This document shows positions 23,215-40,077 of a DNA stretch of 64,000 nt, in pieces. The DNA is taken from the NCBI GenBank assembly GCA_001949185.1, contig BDGG01000005.1:992001-1056000 (forward strand), given 5' to 3'. Source of the DNA: Ramazzottius varieornatus (taxonomy: Eukaryota; Tardigrada; Eutardigrada; Parachela; Ramazzottiidae). Numbering within the stretch: the stretch's first letter is position 1; every line of letters begins with the position of its first letter. The translations under genes and the position numbers were made by a program. A model generated the notes under the pieces. The model saw only the letters and a program-made list of their open reading frames with translations, was not told the DNA's origin and made no database searches.

Positions 23215-24744
23215 GGCATATGGGGAGCTCATTTCCGTTGGATCTTACGGGGCACCTGTCTAAGGAAGTTATGGTACTGTTAGGGCCCAACATCGACAAG
23301 TCTTATCGAAATCTGAAGGAGCTCAACACGAAGCACCGCCGAGCATCCGACAGCTACCTTCGCAATCATCTGAAGAAGAGCAGTCATTCGAAGAAGGGCA
23401 ATTTTGAAGTCGCTCATGGCTTGGACTTCTTCATCGAGAGCACAAGTATGACGAAATCGAGATTCGGCATAAGGAGAAAGCAGCCAAAGTACACGAGAAG
23501 CCAAAACTCCGCTACTTGCACGCCCGATTTGTCTTTTATGTCATTCTGGAGGTGATCGGAGGAAAGAAGGGATGGGCTGAAGGGGTTCGTGGTTCAATGC
23601 AGGTGTTCGGGAAAGACCTCACGGAAGCTGCTTTCCGTAAGCAACTGCACACTGATCGATGAAGTTCCTCCGAATGATCAGTAAGCTGACAGAAAATTAG
23701 ACTGATTATATATATAGGTTAGTTCCCTTCTTCTTTCCAGAAAGAACGCAGAAAACGCTTAAAGTGGACGAGGACTACACACTTGACGATTTGTCGAAGG
23801 TGTACAGCGAACACTGTCAGGCGCGACTGATACACCCGGAATTTGCGCCAGCTGATGTGGGTGAGCAAGTGATGGCTCCTGTCCCGTCTCTCCGGCTGTT
23901 GCTGAAACATCTGCAGACCCACCACCGGAATATAGGCGCAACTACTGGACCACACCCGCCTCAAATCGAACTCGTCTGTCGCCCAACTCCTCCTTCTCCG
24001 TAGATACGGTGAAGCTGGCCGAGTACCATGGGCCCTGAGTCCGCACGGCAGAAGAAAGACTTTCATCTGTACCTCGTACACTTGGATGCTGTTACGACAC
24101 GGCATCGGTGGGGAAGAGAGGTTCATGCAAAGCCTTCTGCAACTCTGAAAAGCCGGCAAGCTGTACAATGGCCCGATCAATACTGAGGCTCCGCTGGCAG
24201 CTGCCATTCTCGATATGTCAGACCTAGAAACAGGTCGGGAAATTCTGACTTCCAACATGAAACTTTTGTCTGATTTCGCCTACAGCACATTGAGGACCTC
24301 TTCAAAAATCCCGAAAACATTACCACGAAGAAGATGACAGCTTTGGTGGTCGGCATCTGCAAACGGAAACTGATACAAACCGATAAAAGAGTTTCCCGGA
24401 GCTCGATCGACGTCCAAAGCCGAAAGCAGCACTTCTGATGAAAAAACCAAGAATATTGGCGGGAAGCGGTGCCTCATCGAACGCAGCTTCGACCTGGACA
24501 CCATGTCTACATTCGCACAGAGATACTGGAAAGCTTTTCACTCCATTTCGGACAATCTAAAGAAAACCACAACAAGAGATACGCTACTTATTCACATGCT
24601 GTGTGGGCTAGAAACAGCGTGGACGGTGTGGAATGGCAGACAGTTCTCCGACGGTCTTGGGGAATGTTCCTCTGCGATGATTTGATAGCGGTATGTTTGC
24701 ATGCGGATGGTGTCATTAGATTGTTCCTCCGGAGCATGGGATGA
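23215..24744 (+). pseudogene. Heavily degraded third BEN-like copy
   Basis: Fragments in all three frames match the C-terminal repeats of the Myb/BEN gene in order. Repeat 2 is at 23215-23640 (YLRNHLKKSSH, VAHGLDFF, ending with VIGGKKGW in another frame). Repeat 3 is at about 23750-24190 (DDLSKVY, then TTGPHPPQIEL as a frameshifted YWTTPASNRT block). Repeat 4 is at about 24285-24744 (IEDLFKNPE, RTQLRPGHHVYIRTE, LCDDLIAVCLHADG). Several frameshifts and stops make translation as one protein impossible. It is older than the neighbouring copy, judged by divergence. Confidence 0.75.
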
Positions 24745-25521
24745 ACCGGCAAGAAAGGAAGATCGCAGATGACACGGGTCTTTAACGGTGGACCATCGTG
24801 GAACATCACTGTAATATCACAGTCATCAGACGATACTGATTCCTCATTCCCTACTCTAGTTGTCTTCGCTTTCTTTCTCGTGTTCCCGTCGACTTGTCCG
24901 TGATCTTTCGCTTTGGTCTGTCTGAGGATGGGACTTTGTCCAAGACTGACTTTCGAGATCTTTTTGAAGAAGGCGATGGGGACAGTGGTGCGTCAGCCAA
25001 ACACGTCTCCTCTCTTAATATTTCCTTCTCAACCTTCGCGGTTCGAGTGAAGCTTCGGAGTCCTGTTTTGTCAAGATCTTAGGACTCCTGTCGTTGGGAA
25101 AGTCCGCTTAATGTTCATCGTCCAAGTAGTCTAGCGATCCCTTTTTATTCGCAACTGGGAACTACTTCGTGGGCTGGATCATCACCCAGTTTCGAGCCGT
25201 TTCGATATTTTGCTGGACACTTCTGTTTTTAATGCGATGCTCAAGCTGCGAGTCCGGATCAGGGAACCTTTCCTCCCTTCCCACCCCCAGCTGTGATGAG
25301 GCCATCTGAGTAACCTGCCACAGATCGTCCGAATACAGTACATGGGATTGGTCGCCGTGGTTTGTTGGTTTAGTAATAAAATGTAAACGATATTAGAATT
25401 TGTAGAATAAATACGGGACGCGAAGCCGGCTTACAGTACAGCGCTTATAATACCACATAGCGAAGCTCGGTAGTTTTGGAATAATTTTCCAACTCAAGAC
25501 ATTTGATAGGAACCTTTTGCT
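24745..25521. other. No supported gene
   Basis: About 780 bases between the degraded BEN copy and the 3' end of TDO2. Only short frames without motifs. Confidence 0.4.
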
Positions 25522-27128
<1,607 letters not shown>

Positions 27129-28589
27129 CTTATTGACTTGACGAACTCAAAGATCTACAGCCCAAGAAAACAGCACTTTCAAACAACCTGACATGGAACA
27201 CAGTTACTGGTATTGACAACTGCCTGGCATGTGATATAACGTCGACAAGGTGGCTCACCGCGCGATCGACTAATCGATCTTACATTGGCAAGATGGAACT
27301 GCCGATTAGGAAAGGATCATCTTCCAGATAACCCTGCTGCAGACCTCGGAAGACTGGAACAGTGGACCATAGACACTTTCCGCACTTTGAATGCATCAAA
27401 AAGTTAGGCACGCTGTGCTTCCGAACCCTATAGAGGCGGCGACTTCGTCATCACGGAACTGACCGTTACTGACGTGAACTGCTTAGAAGGTCGGTATCGA
27501 GACTTTATCGGCTGATGTTCACTTACGACTAATGTTGTTTGTCCTTTCTCGCAAAGTCCGGGTTGGCCTCAAACTGTTCACCTCAGCTAATTTTGTTCCG
27601 CAACGGTGTTGTAGTAGTCTGTCCGGCTGTTCAGTCTGGTCCGTCCTACGCCCTCCTGTACAGCTTGAAGGGGCTTGTGGGCTGAGAGCGAGGGAAAGAG
27701 GTCCCCAGAGACCTCTTCCTGGTCGGAGCCACATTTGGCCGCAATCAGTTTCGACACGGAAAATAGGATTTATCGTTAGAAGATGCAATTACGCTTTGCT
27801 ATTGTTGTGCGATTTAGTGGCAATCAACAATCCCCAGAGACCGTTGGCGGCTCTTAAGGGGGAAAATCAGGCTCTTTGGAACCCAGTATATACGCATCGT
27901 AAATAATATCCGTCAAATCATTCACGAAAGTTCTCTGCGTTAATTCGGCTAGAAATAATTAAGCATGAAAGAAACTCTACGAAAAAGGCAGTATTATAAA
28001 GCGATCATTTCTGTGGATTATTAGCTCATGAAATGGAGCATTTGATACACGATTAATAGCGAAAGATGTGGGTATGAAATGACCTGAAGTGAAGCAATTA
28101 TGGACCGGCGCATGTGATAGGCGGTAATCTGATTTCACACTTTGCAATCAATCGACTTCATTAGACATCGATATTATGTCGACTCCCAAGACAATTACTT
28201 GCTCGGCTCCCAGTAAACGATCGCTCTTGCTGAATGAACGTCTTTGTCCTCCTCTTCAACGGAGGCAAGCGGATACGACTCAGTGGGAACAGTTTGATGG
28301 CTACGCTACTGAATGTCATCACGTCGACAAAACGTCTTCTTAAATGTCCCCTTTTCCACATTTCCCTTCCATGATTATCCATCGACACTTTCGGTAAACT
28401 GCCATCTTTAACAGGTGCTGGATTGTTAGTTGTCTTTGAAGTGATTGACTGTTTCTTTACGGACCATTAGAAAAAAGGCGAAATCCGAACCAGGAAGTTA
28501 ATCCGCAGAATTCCCATTTGATCGTTGGTCGACTGGAAGTGTTCAAGTGTTTAACTGACTTGATTGTTTGATCAACGAAAAATGGGAGT

Positions 28590-28672
28590 GACCTCATCTG
28601 AGTGGCGCACGTTTTCATTGCTATTCGCTGAGAGTGTGCGCCAGCTGGAACACGGTCTGAGTAGATTAGTCT
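28590..28672. repeat. Palindromic MITE-like element, copy 5
   Basis: Arms GAGTGGCGCACGTTTTCA and GAGTGTGCGCCAGCTGG around CATTGCTATTCGCTG. Intergenic. Confidence 0.8.
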
Positions 28673-29254
28673 GCTGGCGTCCCAATGATTTTTCCGAAAA
28701 GTGTGGTGTATTCCCGGTAGTTAAGTAAACGAGTATGCAATTATTGGGCGGAAGAAAGAAAAGCAGTGTAATTTTCTTGAATAGATATTGACTTTTAAAG
28801 AAGGTTGCGACAAACGAGGGGCTTTTGCGGTCTGGTTTCCTCCGAGGGGAGATATTGCTCGATGACGGAGATGTCGTTACACTTGTGAAGAGAGCAATTG
28901 CTCTGGTTTGTGGTATGTTGCCCAAAGCCGGGCCTGTCAATCTGCCATGAAAAATGACTCCTAATAAGCCCATTATAGCTCCGTTTCATTTCAAACGCGC
29001 TCCTCTTTATCGCTTGAAAGCACCAGCATTCAGCTATCAAATGATGTCTCTAACGCGCAACACTCCCATCCTTCATGACATTTCCGTTTCTAATTAACTC
29101 CCGTCCGGTCCAACATACGGCACACTTGTACCAAATCTATGGCTCCATTCCTAAAACGAACGAGAGCAAACTGAGTTCACCCCACGTTGTAGTGCCACAC
29201 AACACGGCGCAAGCCGTGAAAAATTCAACCAATGGTTCGCTGAAGAAATTCGAT

Positions 29255-29345
29255 CTCTGGAAAGTCGTTAGCCCCAAGTCGCGCAATTTGCTTTGTTGTC
29301 GGCTGAAAACGTGCGCGACCTGAGGTGACGGTCATCCCGAGTCTG
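29255..29345. repeat. Palindromic MITE-like element, copy 6
   Basis: Diverged arms CCCCAAGTCGCGCAATTTG and AAACGTGCGCGACCTGAGG with the conserved loop TTGTTGTCGGCTGA. Intergenic. The core carries matching changes in both arms (GTCGCGCA / TGCGCGAC). Confidence 0.75.
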
Positions 29346-31094
29346 TTGCCGGCCTTTCAAATAGTTGCAAAATTCTTTTAAGGTTGGAAATACAAAGAAA
29401 TAAAACAAGCTGGCAAAGATTTTCGGGGTTTTGATGAACAGAGCCGGATTACATTTGTATCGGCATGTACGATTATGCCAAAGAATGGGAAGATTTCCGT
29501 AAATAATGCTTAATCCTCATCGAGGGCCAGATTAGTCGGTTGCAACCTGCTGTCGTCCCATCATTTAGCTAACATTCATAATATCAAACGTCCCCTTGCA
29601 CCCTTGCGGGATTGGTCGAGCATCATCAGCTTACTCCGAGTAGACGATGTTTAATTCTTTCCCCAGGTTAAAAAGAGGGGGGTGGAGGGGTTGGAGCTTC
29701 CCTCTTTTCCCTTTTTTGGTGTGAATCTCGTTTCCTATGGGAAATCTGAGACTGACACCAGCAAGACTTTTGATCAAAAGGTGTTTTTACGTGCTTTTAT
29801 CCGACTACATTGGGTGGAATGTGTTGGCGCAAGAAGAATCGTTCTCCGGTGTCTTAAACATTAAATTACGTCTGTCCTCGCTCATAAGGGATACACGAGT
29901 GCAAGTAATCAATTAAGAATTACGCAGATCTGCGTAGCTTTCCGCTTAACACCCTTATGGACACGTGCGGTGTCCACGCTTCCGTAATCTTTATCTCGTT
30001 CCCCATTGTTCGACAGCCCATGATGTGGTTCTTGAGCGAAAAACATCCAAAAGCCAGGCGCGTAGTTCGGCAAAAACCAAATTCTTTCGATGCTGAGACC
30101 ACAGATGTAACGACGTCAAAACGGAAGAAGAGGTCGCAAGTTCTGCAGTGGAAAACCGAGCAAAGGCTTGATTTCAGCTTTCAAAACCCTATTTCAGCAT
30201 ACAAATTTCGATATGGCTAGGCCGAGTTCAAGCCGTCAACCAAAAGAACTTGCGTGGGATACGTAGGCAATCAACAGATCAAAAATGAACTCAGCTTTCG
30301 ATCCGTGGACTGGTTCCTTCTGACTTATCGCGAGATTTTCACACGAGTATGTCTACATTTCATTCGAGATTAATTTATCATTCGAACTTCCTTTCCCCAA
30401 GGCGTTTTTCCGCAGCAGGACGAGCAGTGCTTCTTTAGGTATTTCGAATAATATGAAATTATTTTGTATGACTGTTCAAGAAAGATTCTGTTGTTGAAAA
30501 AACGCCGTCGTCCAAAGCTGCGCGCACGGATGGAGAATCTGGGATGGCGGAGGATGCGAGAAGGAGGTTTAATGGCGTTGGGGTTTTTCGCATAAAAGGC
30601 CGATAAGGAGTCTAAAATGCCCTGTTCGGTGATGTTATTAGCGAACGATTGGCTCAGTGAGTCGCTGATGATGCTCGACCAATCCCGCGCCTGCTCTTCA
30701 ACTTCCATCCGTAAGTACAGCAATGAGTTACAGTGGCTGGTCCATCAACAAATCATTCTCATGATCTCTTAGCAGGCTGTGCGAAAAGAGGGATGGAAGG
30801 AAGGAAGTCGGTAGCATTAATTTGAACAGTTTATCGCAAAGGACTGGATCCGAGTAGGCCGTAGACCGGAAGGCTGAACAGCGACTGTTACAGAATAGAG
30901 GAGAACGAGTGGAGGGAGGAAGGAGAAGATTTGTGGATGGTCCATTCAAATCATCATTAGAAGCTGTGATTGCCATCGTCTGTTTCGCTAAAGAGAGTTA
31001 GTATATCAATCGCTTCATCCGCAGCTTCCGAATTAGTTTACAGCGGACAAAGCAGCGAACTTTTTCTTTACTTCATTCATTTCCCTACTCCAGA

Positions 31095-33799
<2,705 letters not shown>

Positions 33800-35739
33800 G
33801 TCACGCACCGGTTATTCTAACAGTAACTGCAGCAGTATGTTCTTCCAGACTGAAGAGTGCTTTTCAAGATTATTGCTTGATGAACTCGCTCTTAGAAGTT
33901 CGTTCTGGTTTGTAAATGGTCAAGTGTGACATTACGAGAAAATCTTGACGGGTGTTGAGTTTTGGGGCTTCGGCGGTCGATGGAGGAAATAACGGTATAA
34001 CCGACACAAATGTGGCCATTTCCGCTTTGGATTGCGCCCATATGTTTGAGTTATCTTCTGACGATTGGCCAAACGAGCGACAGATTGGCTGTGCATGCAA
34101 ATATGCGGAGAATGGAATAATTGCTAGTAGTTAACAGGGTCCCTTTTGGTAAATGGTGCGGAAGCGCCAGCGCAAGTGTCACTTTCTTGATCGAGTTATT
34201 TGTAGGTTAGAGATCGCTACAAGGCCTGAAGGAGCGCGCTTGTGACTCCCAGAGGGATCCATTCACTGCGGTCAATTAAGACACCCTAATGAAGAGCACT
34301 TGATGACATGGTACTTAAACAGACCAAAGTGTCACTCTGGACTAGCTCTAAACACCATTCAAACTTGTTTACGACACGAAACTGCCGCGGACTTTCGACG
34401 AACCCGGATGGCCCATTGTCCAGGTCGCCGTTACTCGTACACTGAAACTACATGGTAAGCACCAAAACGCCGTTCTTTTGTTCAATTTCCACGTATTAAT
34501 GCTTTCAACGTTTCTTATTATTTGGATGTTCATTTAAAATAAACGGTAAGGTTCTCCCTGGAGTACTGCAACCTTTATTTTTACTGTAGCAAATCGAATA
34601 AATTGTGAATACCTTAAGATTCCTTCCTTTGTCCAGACCATTGATAGCCAAATTATACTCGGGGAGGCAGCTCAAAAAGAATTTTGATAAAGTTCGAAAG
34701 AGAAGAATGCCACGAGGTCTTCAATTAGTGCTGTTTTTTCTGTCGTTCATCAGCAATATTTTGCGGGCGCCGTTGCTAATCTTCACCAGCGTCATCGCCA
34801 AATAACTGGCCAAGTGTGGGCAGTTATTAATCATTTACACGTCTATTTTCAATAGGCATGTTTACTCGGCAGAAATGGCGTAAGGGAAAATGTCGCTCTT
34901 GCGCATGTACTGTCTATTTACGCATGAGAGAAAATGCTATGAGTGAAATCAACGCTGCTGCGAGGATGGGTTCTTGGCACTGAAGTGACAGCACGCACAA
35001 AATGGAACAAGGATTTAGCAGACTCCTTTTGCTAAGATCAAGCGCTTCAGTTCCGGACGAACGACGATAAGCGTCTGTGAATCTCGACACCTCCCTGATT
35101 GCTCTAATTAGCATTTTCCATAAAGCTCATATGCAGCCATCCTCATTACGCAGCCGTCAATCAACGTCCTTTTTCTCTTCTTGGCTACTGCACAGTTGGT
35201 CGCACTCACATATGCATGTCCATCTTACCATTTCCTCTCAAGACTTCTCCAGGCATCCTCAGATGTCAGAACTAGACCATGAATCAACAAAATCCGCCCA
35301 TGATTCGGAAGCATCAAGCCTTGGGTCTCCAAGTCCAGTGGCACACACAGCAAAGCGGAAATACTCTTTCGTACAAACCTACGCATGCATAAAAGCTTTG
35401 ACATTTTTGTGGTTTTCGAAATTTTACTACAATGTGGCATGGAGAAACTCGACAATTTTCGATAAAGATATTAAAGAATAAGAACTAGAGAGACATGACA
35501 TAAAGTGAGATGGCGACACCGAGATTACAACACAGATTGAGGACGTGTCACTTACTTGTACATTGACTAGTACTCGAAGGAACACTGAAACAGGAACCGA
35601 AGCATCAATGGAAAAAGACATCACATGACGAGAATAAAAAAGGACGAGAACTTAAATTACCACAAGGAACGTATTATAGTAGAATACCCGACAGCTGTGC
35701 CTCGTTGGACCAAGGAATTTTCGGCGAAGGTGCAAGGCT
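33800..35739. other. Convergent intergenic region, no supported gene
   Basis: Lies between the 3' ends of NK1 and the ARL6IP1-like gene. A 134-codon plus-strand frame (35077-35481) has no motif or splice context. No repeat family member seen. Confidence 0.4.
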
Positions 35740-37458
35740 TCATTTGGTCTTCCGGCCCGCGGTGATGTCGGTGCGGCTGGTGATAAGTCGAGTCTTCAGG
35801 TTACCTGAAAGGAGACCAACGGACTGAGCTGTAGACAATGCCCAGAAGATTTGGAAGGTTGATGGTACTGTATCAGCTTACCGATTAAGTCTCCAGCCGC
35901 CTTCAGCGCTCCTGCCTTGTGCATGCCCGGAGCCAGCAGCAAGAAAGTGGTCAACAGGTGTAAGAAGACCGTGTTGTTCACTTTAGCGAAGAACCAAGCG
36001 ATGGATAGGAAGATGAGTGCCAAGCCCATGCTGGTGGCTCGAGGCATGTCCTTTCGTAAGGTCTGACCAAAGACCCACAAGTAGGTGAAGTAGTTCTGCA
36101 CAGCCAAGATCCAGTTGCAGGCCTCGTCCAAGCGCTTATCATCCGAAGTACTCCTGCAAAACAATTCCTATATGGGACCGAGGTAAATGAACTCAGCAAG
36201 ACGCACGCTCTTGATCAAAACACCGTAAACGTGCGCCACATGGAAAACGTCTTCCCGGAAGCAACGAAAGAAACCTGAACGAACTTACCATTGTTCAGTG
36301 TTGATCAAGGCCGGTGCGACGAGAGGAATAGCGAAGTCAGCAGCGGTCACGAGGATGCCAACGAGAGAGAAGAGTGACAGGATGGACAGGTTCATTGACC
36401 AGATCGTCACGAAGACCACAGTGTTGGTTCCGATGAGGACAGCCGGGTGCCACGGTCGTTTCCAGTGTAGAACGTCCATCAGCATGACCACCAGTGGACG
36501 CCAGGCCACCAAGTAGTTCTTCAAATCTTTATGCTTGTCCGCAAAGCTCTTTCGAGCAGGCTGTTTGGCCGGGGTCTGGATCTGCGCCGAGAAAGTATCG
36601 CTGCCACCGGGCAGGGTACTGGCTTCGAACACGTCCGTGCTGGATGTTATGTTCAGGCCGGGACGTTCCGAGAACGCAAAGCTGACGTTGTTTCCGTTAT
36701 AGAACGTGTCGTCGTTAGGGTTGAAGTTGTTTGCCGGAATGTCGGCAGGCGCTATGAAGGAAAACAGAACTCAAATAGGAGCAATGAATCAAGCCAATCA
36801 ACAACAGCAAAGTCCGAATTTTACTAATTGGTCCGAAGACAGACCCAGTGCGCAGGTGTGCACTGTGCACCGGGTCAAGAGACACGAGAACGTCCGCGCT
36901 ATATGCACAGCGCAAAGAAATGCTCAGTGGCCACCGCCTACTGCATGCACCAAATGGCTCTGAATACTAACCAGACGGAAAGCGACGACTGTTGTCCTCC
37001 TCGAAGCTTCCTCCACTGCTTCCCTTTGCGTTCTGATTTCCACTGTCGGAGGGCATGTCGTCTCGAACTCTGGTGGTGGTCTGACTTTCAAAGCGAGATG
37101 TTTCACCAGCTGATCTGCCGTCGTCAGAGCCTCCACGAGCGTCGACGCTGTCATGCACTTCCGTCACCGAGCCTCGTCGTCCTCCAGCCACAGTTGGACT
37201 TCCGGAAGTTCCCTGTGGATGAGCGTGGGGGTAAGTGTCGATCTCAAACTTTGGCGTGTCCGTCTTGTGAGGCACCAGCACTTCAGAAGGCGCGCCGTTG
37301 TCGAACAGAGTGGAATCCAGAAGATGACGTCCAGTTGGAGTAAATACAGCACCTTCATTCTGAGATCCAGCTGGATGGGAGCTGCCAACGAAGGTACTGT
37401 CGATGAGCTTCTCATCCATACCGTAGTCCTTTGACAAGCTGAATCGAGCTTCAGCCAT
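35740..37458 (-). CDS. ARL6IP1: ARL6IP1-like ER membrane protein with a long N-terminal extension
   Basis: Exons 37458-36972, 36751-36289, 36153-35882 and 35804-35740 join in phase to 428 aa. Residues from about 210 on match ARL6IP1: a basic region, VMLMDVLHWKRPWHPAVLIG, a first hydrophobic hairpin, DFAIPLVAPALI, NTEQW, then a second hairpin ending LLLLAPGMHKAGAL-like. Vertebrate ARL6IP1 is about 203 aa, shapes ER tubules and interacts with ARL6. Here an additional 200 residues of low-complexity Ser/Gly/Asp sequence precede it. The start ATG sits directly after an acceptor (TTCCTTCCAG|G ATG), and a 5' UTR exon with donor CAAG|GTAAGT lies at about 37569. It has the usual four hydrophobic segments, no visible catalytic residues. 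The family call is firm; the extension has no known function. Confidence 0.85.
36185..36262. repeat. Palindromic MITE-like element, copy 9 (ARL6IP1-like intron 2)
   Basis: Diverged left arm AGCAAGACGCACGCTC and right arm AACGTGCGCCACATGGAAAA. Lies in the intron between exons 2 and 3. Confidence 0.6.
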
Positions 37459-38137
37459 CCTGGAAGGAAAACAAGGTAGAAGAAAGTAGAACAGTCTTAT
37501 ATAGCACACCCCGAACTCTGACGGAAGCATCATTTCGTGACATTAAATTTTTGAAGTTAACCACTTACCTTGTAACTCAAGCGACGTGCTCTTTTAGAGT
37601 ACCACGAAGATATCAAGTTAGATGAGTACCTATGCCGGAATGGAACACCTCAGATCTTGATAGCTGTCAGGGTCAGACTGAAATAGTCAGAACACCAACG
37701 GGATGACTTCGCTGTTAAAGCTGAAGAAATGGCCCGTCTTATCTACCTATCAAAATTAATCAAACGGCAACAGCCAACAGGCAACAGCCGAAAGGCGGAG
37801 CTGGTGAAGGGACAACTGAAGAGAAAGCGAAAAATTCCCAAACAAACGTGACGCATTACGTGGCGTCATGCGCTGCAGGATTAAATTTTCTAGAAGATTC
37901 ATACAGTATACGAGCTGTTTTGGACGTTTTTCACGGGTTTTGCGATCAGTTTCGGGGACGTCGAGACGGAGTATTCTTAGCCGTTGTGTTCTCACGAGAC
38001 ATGAGTTGTTGTGTCTTGTGGATGCTTGGGAAGAAAGACGGAAGTCTAGCGGATCGGCAGAAGCTTAGCTCCGCTGCTCCAGCCTCCCGCTCATCGGCAG
38101 GCCGAAGGAAAGACACAGATGGAAAGGATCAAGCACC

Positions 38138-38485
38138 GCAAGAAATTTCGCCTGGACAGCTTCGCCGATTTCGTGACGCTGACTGCCGAATAGGGTACAG
38201 GAAACCGCAACATGGAAATACGACGTGCGTGCAGACGCTAGAATGCTGACAGTATACAGGCTGACAGACAAAGAAGGAAACGCCATAATAACCGAGTGCT
38301 TACGCCTCGAACTCTGTTCTGTTCCTCCCGACAAACACGAATCATCCTTACAATACTTCGCTCCTACCTACCGCTCCCGCGGACAGAAGGTTGAGTCACC
38401 GGTTGTTCGGAATGTGATTGGAAAGCGTATTCTAACATCCCCCGCCGAGCTGCGATCAACACGACCGAAAATGTTTCCAGCGTAG
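38138..38485 (+). pseudogene. Fragment of the Myb/BEN adaptor region
   Basis: FADFVTL, then WKYDVRADARMLTVYRL, ITECLRLELC, FAPTYRSRGQK, IGKRILTSPAEL match in order the adaptor region between the Myb/SANT-like and BEN-like halves of the gene at 12.9-18 kb. A stop follows FADFVTLTAE and the frame shifts near 38195. No BEN-like repeats follow. A fourth, truncated and broken family copy, 20 kb from the others. Confidence 0.75.
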
Positions 38486-38708
38486 CGATACTCAGACAGG
38501 TTTTTACCCATCGAAACATCCACGCACATATAGTGTAGTGGTTCCGTGAAGGAACATTCTTCTCTTTTTCTCTTCGTTTCTTCTCAACTCCCGAAATGCT
38601 TTTTTTTCTGCCAATTGCTTCTCGTTTTTGGGAAGTTTTGTGTACTAATTTGGGAATCGAATTGCGTTGATGGAAACCCCACTAAAGGCTCTCCGTCGAA
38701 GTCTGTAT

Positions 38709-38938
38709 TCAGGCCGAGCGAAGCCAGGCCCTTTTAAGTCTGTCGAGATTTTAATGGACGATCAGATTCTTCGAGCTTTCAGATATCGCAAACACAGTAC
38801 TGAAAAAAGACACGCCACTTGATCGGGGCGATTAAAAATTTTACTGGGGAACCGTACTGTAAGTCACAAGTAAAAGTGCTCGCTCTATGGTTTGCCTCCT
38901 TTGCTCGGCCTTTCCAGTGGTCAGAACCACTAGCTAGT
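38709..38938 (+). repeat. 230-bp dispersed repeat, copy 1
   Basis: Begins CAGGCCGAGCGAAG and ends GGTCAGAACCACTAGCTAGT. Matches 55429-55648 in the same orientation at better than 90% identity with small indels. Short inverted ends GGCCGAGC and GCTCGGCC suggest a small DNA element. Confidence 0.85.
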
Positions 38939-39130
38939 AAACTTATAGTATCCGTGACAGAACTGCATGAAAAACCGCACAGTTGCCGACAAATAAACCC
39001 TCCGGAAATGGATACATCATAAACTGAACGCCGAAAGTTCGCCAAGTTCGTCCCTCATACTCACGCTTGTGCTCAGGCACCCTTTCTCGCTACCGAACGC
39101 AGGCTTTCTGACAGTAGCAGCGAAAGGTCT

Positions 39131-40077
39131 TTATACGGATACATCCACAGAGAACTGCTGTCGATACAAGGCACGAAACTCCTCAAAGGTAAATATCTCA
39201 TCTCTGACCGGGCCATAGGAAACCTGAACGCTGCTCGTCGACGGAAATTGGATATGGCCAAAAACTGACCCCAGGATATCCCTCAGTGTACCACGGGGCA
39301 GGCCCTTTGATTCCTCTGCAGCCTGCTTTCGTTCAGCCCACCTAAACTAAAAATCCAAAATCGTCTAGAAAATCGTGCCCATAAACGAGGAACCTATTAC
39401 AGCCCTTAATACATAGGCGTGGGCAACTTGATAAAGGAGGATCTCGTTCTTCGGTTTGAAGCTCATCTCAGTTTGCTTGACAGTTTCTAGCAACATGTCG
39501 TAGCTGACGGTGTCCATTTCTTCCAGAGGAGATTCAACCGAGCGGCTCATTAGATCAGCCGACACTCGTGAAGCGGATCGCACAATTCCATGTTCAGCTA
39601 GTTCTCTCCCTATAATTGGCATTTAGGTAGACAGTCGCTGCACGATTATTGGAAACCATCCGTATTAAAGCACTTTTTTACCTTGGTAACGATGAACGGT
39701 AGCCTTTCACTGTCGAAGTCTAACTTCCGCACAGAGTTCAGAACAAAGTGCTCAGCGCACTTCAGCACGTCCATGACATTGAGCCACTCCATGTCGAATG
39801 TCCGGTTACTGTACAGAAACTGGAGAACGACTGGTAAAACTTCGGCAGAGTATTTCGGGATAGTTAATGCGATCTCTGCAGATTTCACGTTCGGTCCGTA
39901 GAACATGACGCAGCAGACTTTACTTCCGATTGCCGGGATCAGTCTAAAGAAAAACGAAGTTAGAACTGTTTTAAGATCATGCTTTGACCGGACTACATTT
40001 GAACCTAGCGTACTCGATTATGGGCCGGGACTTTCTCAAGCGCACGTTCTTCGTTCGGAGCACGAATGATTTCACCT
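39131..40077 (-). pseudogene. BTB-BACK protein gene, apparently frame-damaged
   Basis: Minus-strand pieces match a BTB-BACK protein of the BTBD1/2/3/6 kind in order: EKVPAHN (about 40077-40012), IPAIGSKVCCVMFYGP and a BTB core (39943 to about 39683), BACK helices LAEHGIVRSASR, VSYDMLLETVKQTEM and EILLYQVAHAY (about 39618-39413), then FRWAERKQAAEESKGLPRG and SVFGHIQFPS (39346-39131, TAA). The last join (GCCTAT|GTATTA to TTTTTAG|TTTAGG) is clean. Two earlier joins are out of phase: CGA|GTACGC to TTTAG|ACTGATC, and ACCAAG|GTAAAA to TTATAG|GGAGAG. BTB-BACK proteins usually serve as Cullin-3 adaptors. Either the gene is dead, or I have missed microexons, or the assembly has errors. Confidence 0.6.

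Larger units (their letters stand above)
27129..31094. other. 4-kb divergent spacer between TDO2 and the NK1 homeobox gene
   Basis: No exon that I can support. Two minus frames at 30370-30976 lack motifs. Two palindromic elements lie at about 28590 and 29255. The length is unusual for this dense window and fits a cis-regulatory region for the homeobox gene, which is inference only. Confidence 0.45.

Noticed and set aside
30370-30976. Two adjacent minus-strand frames (117 and 82 codons)
   Set aside because: No motif, no matching splice pair, no codon-usage support.
35077-35481. 134-codon plus-strand frame
   Set aside because: No motif or homologue recognised, no promoter or splice context; probably chance.
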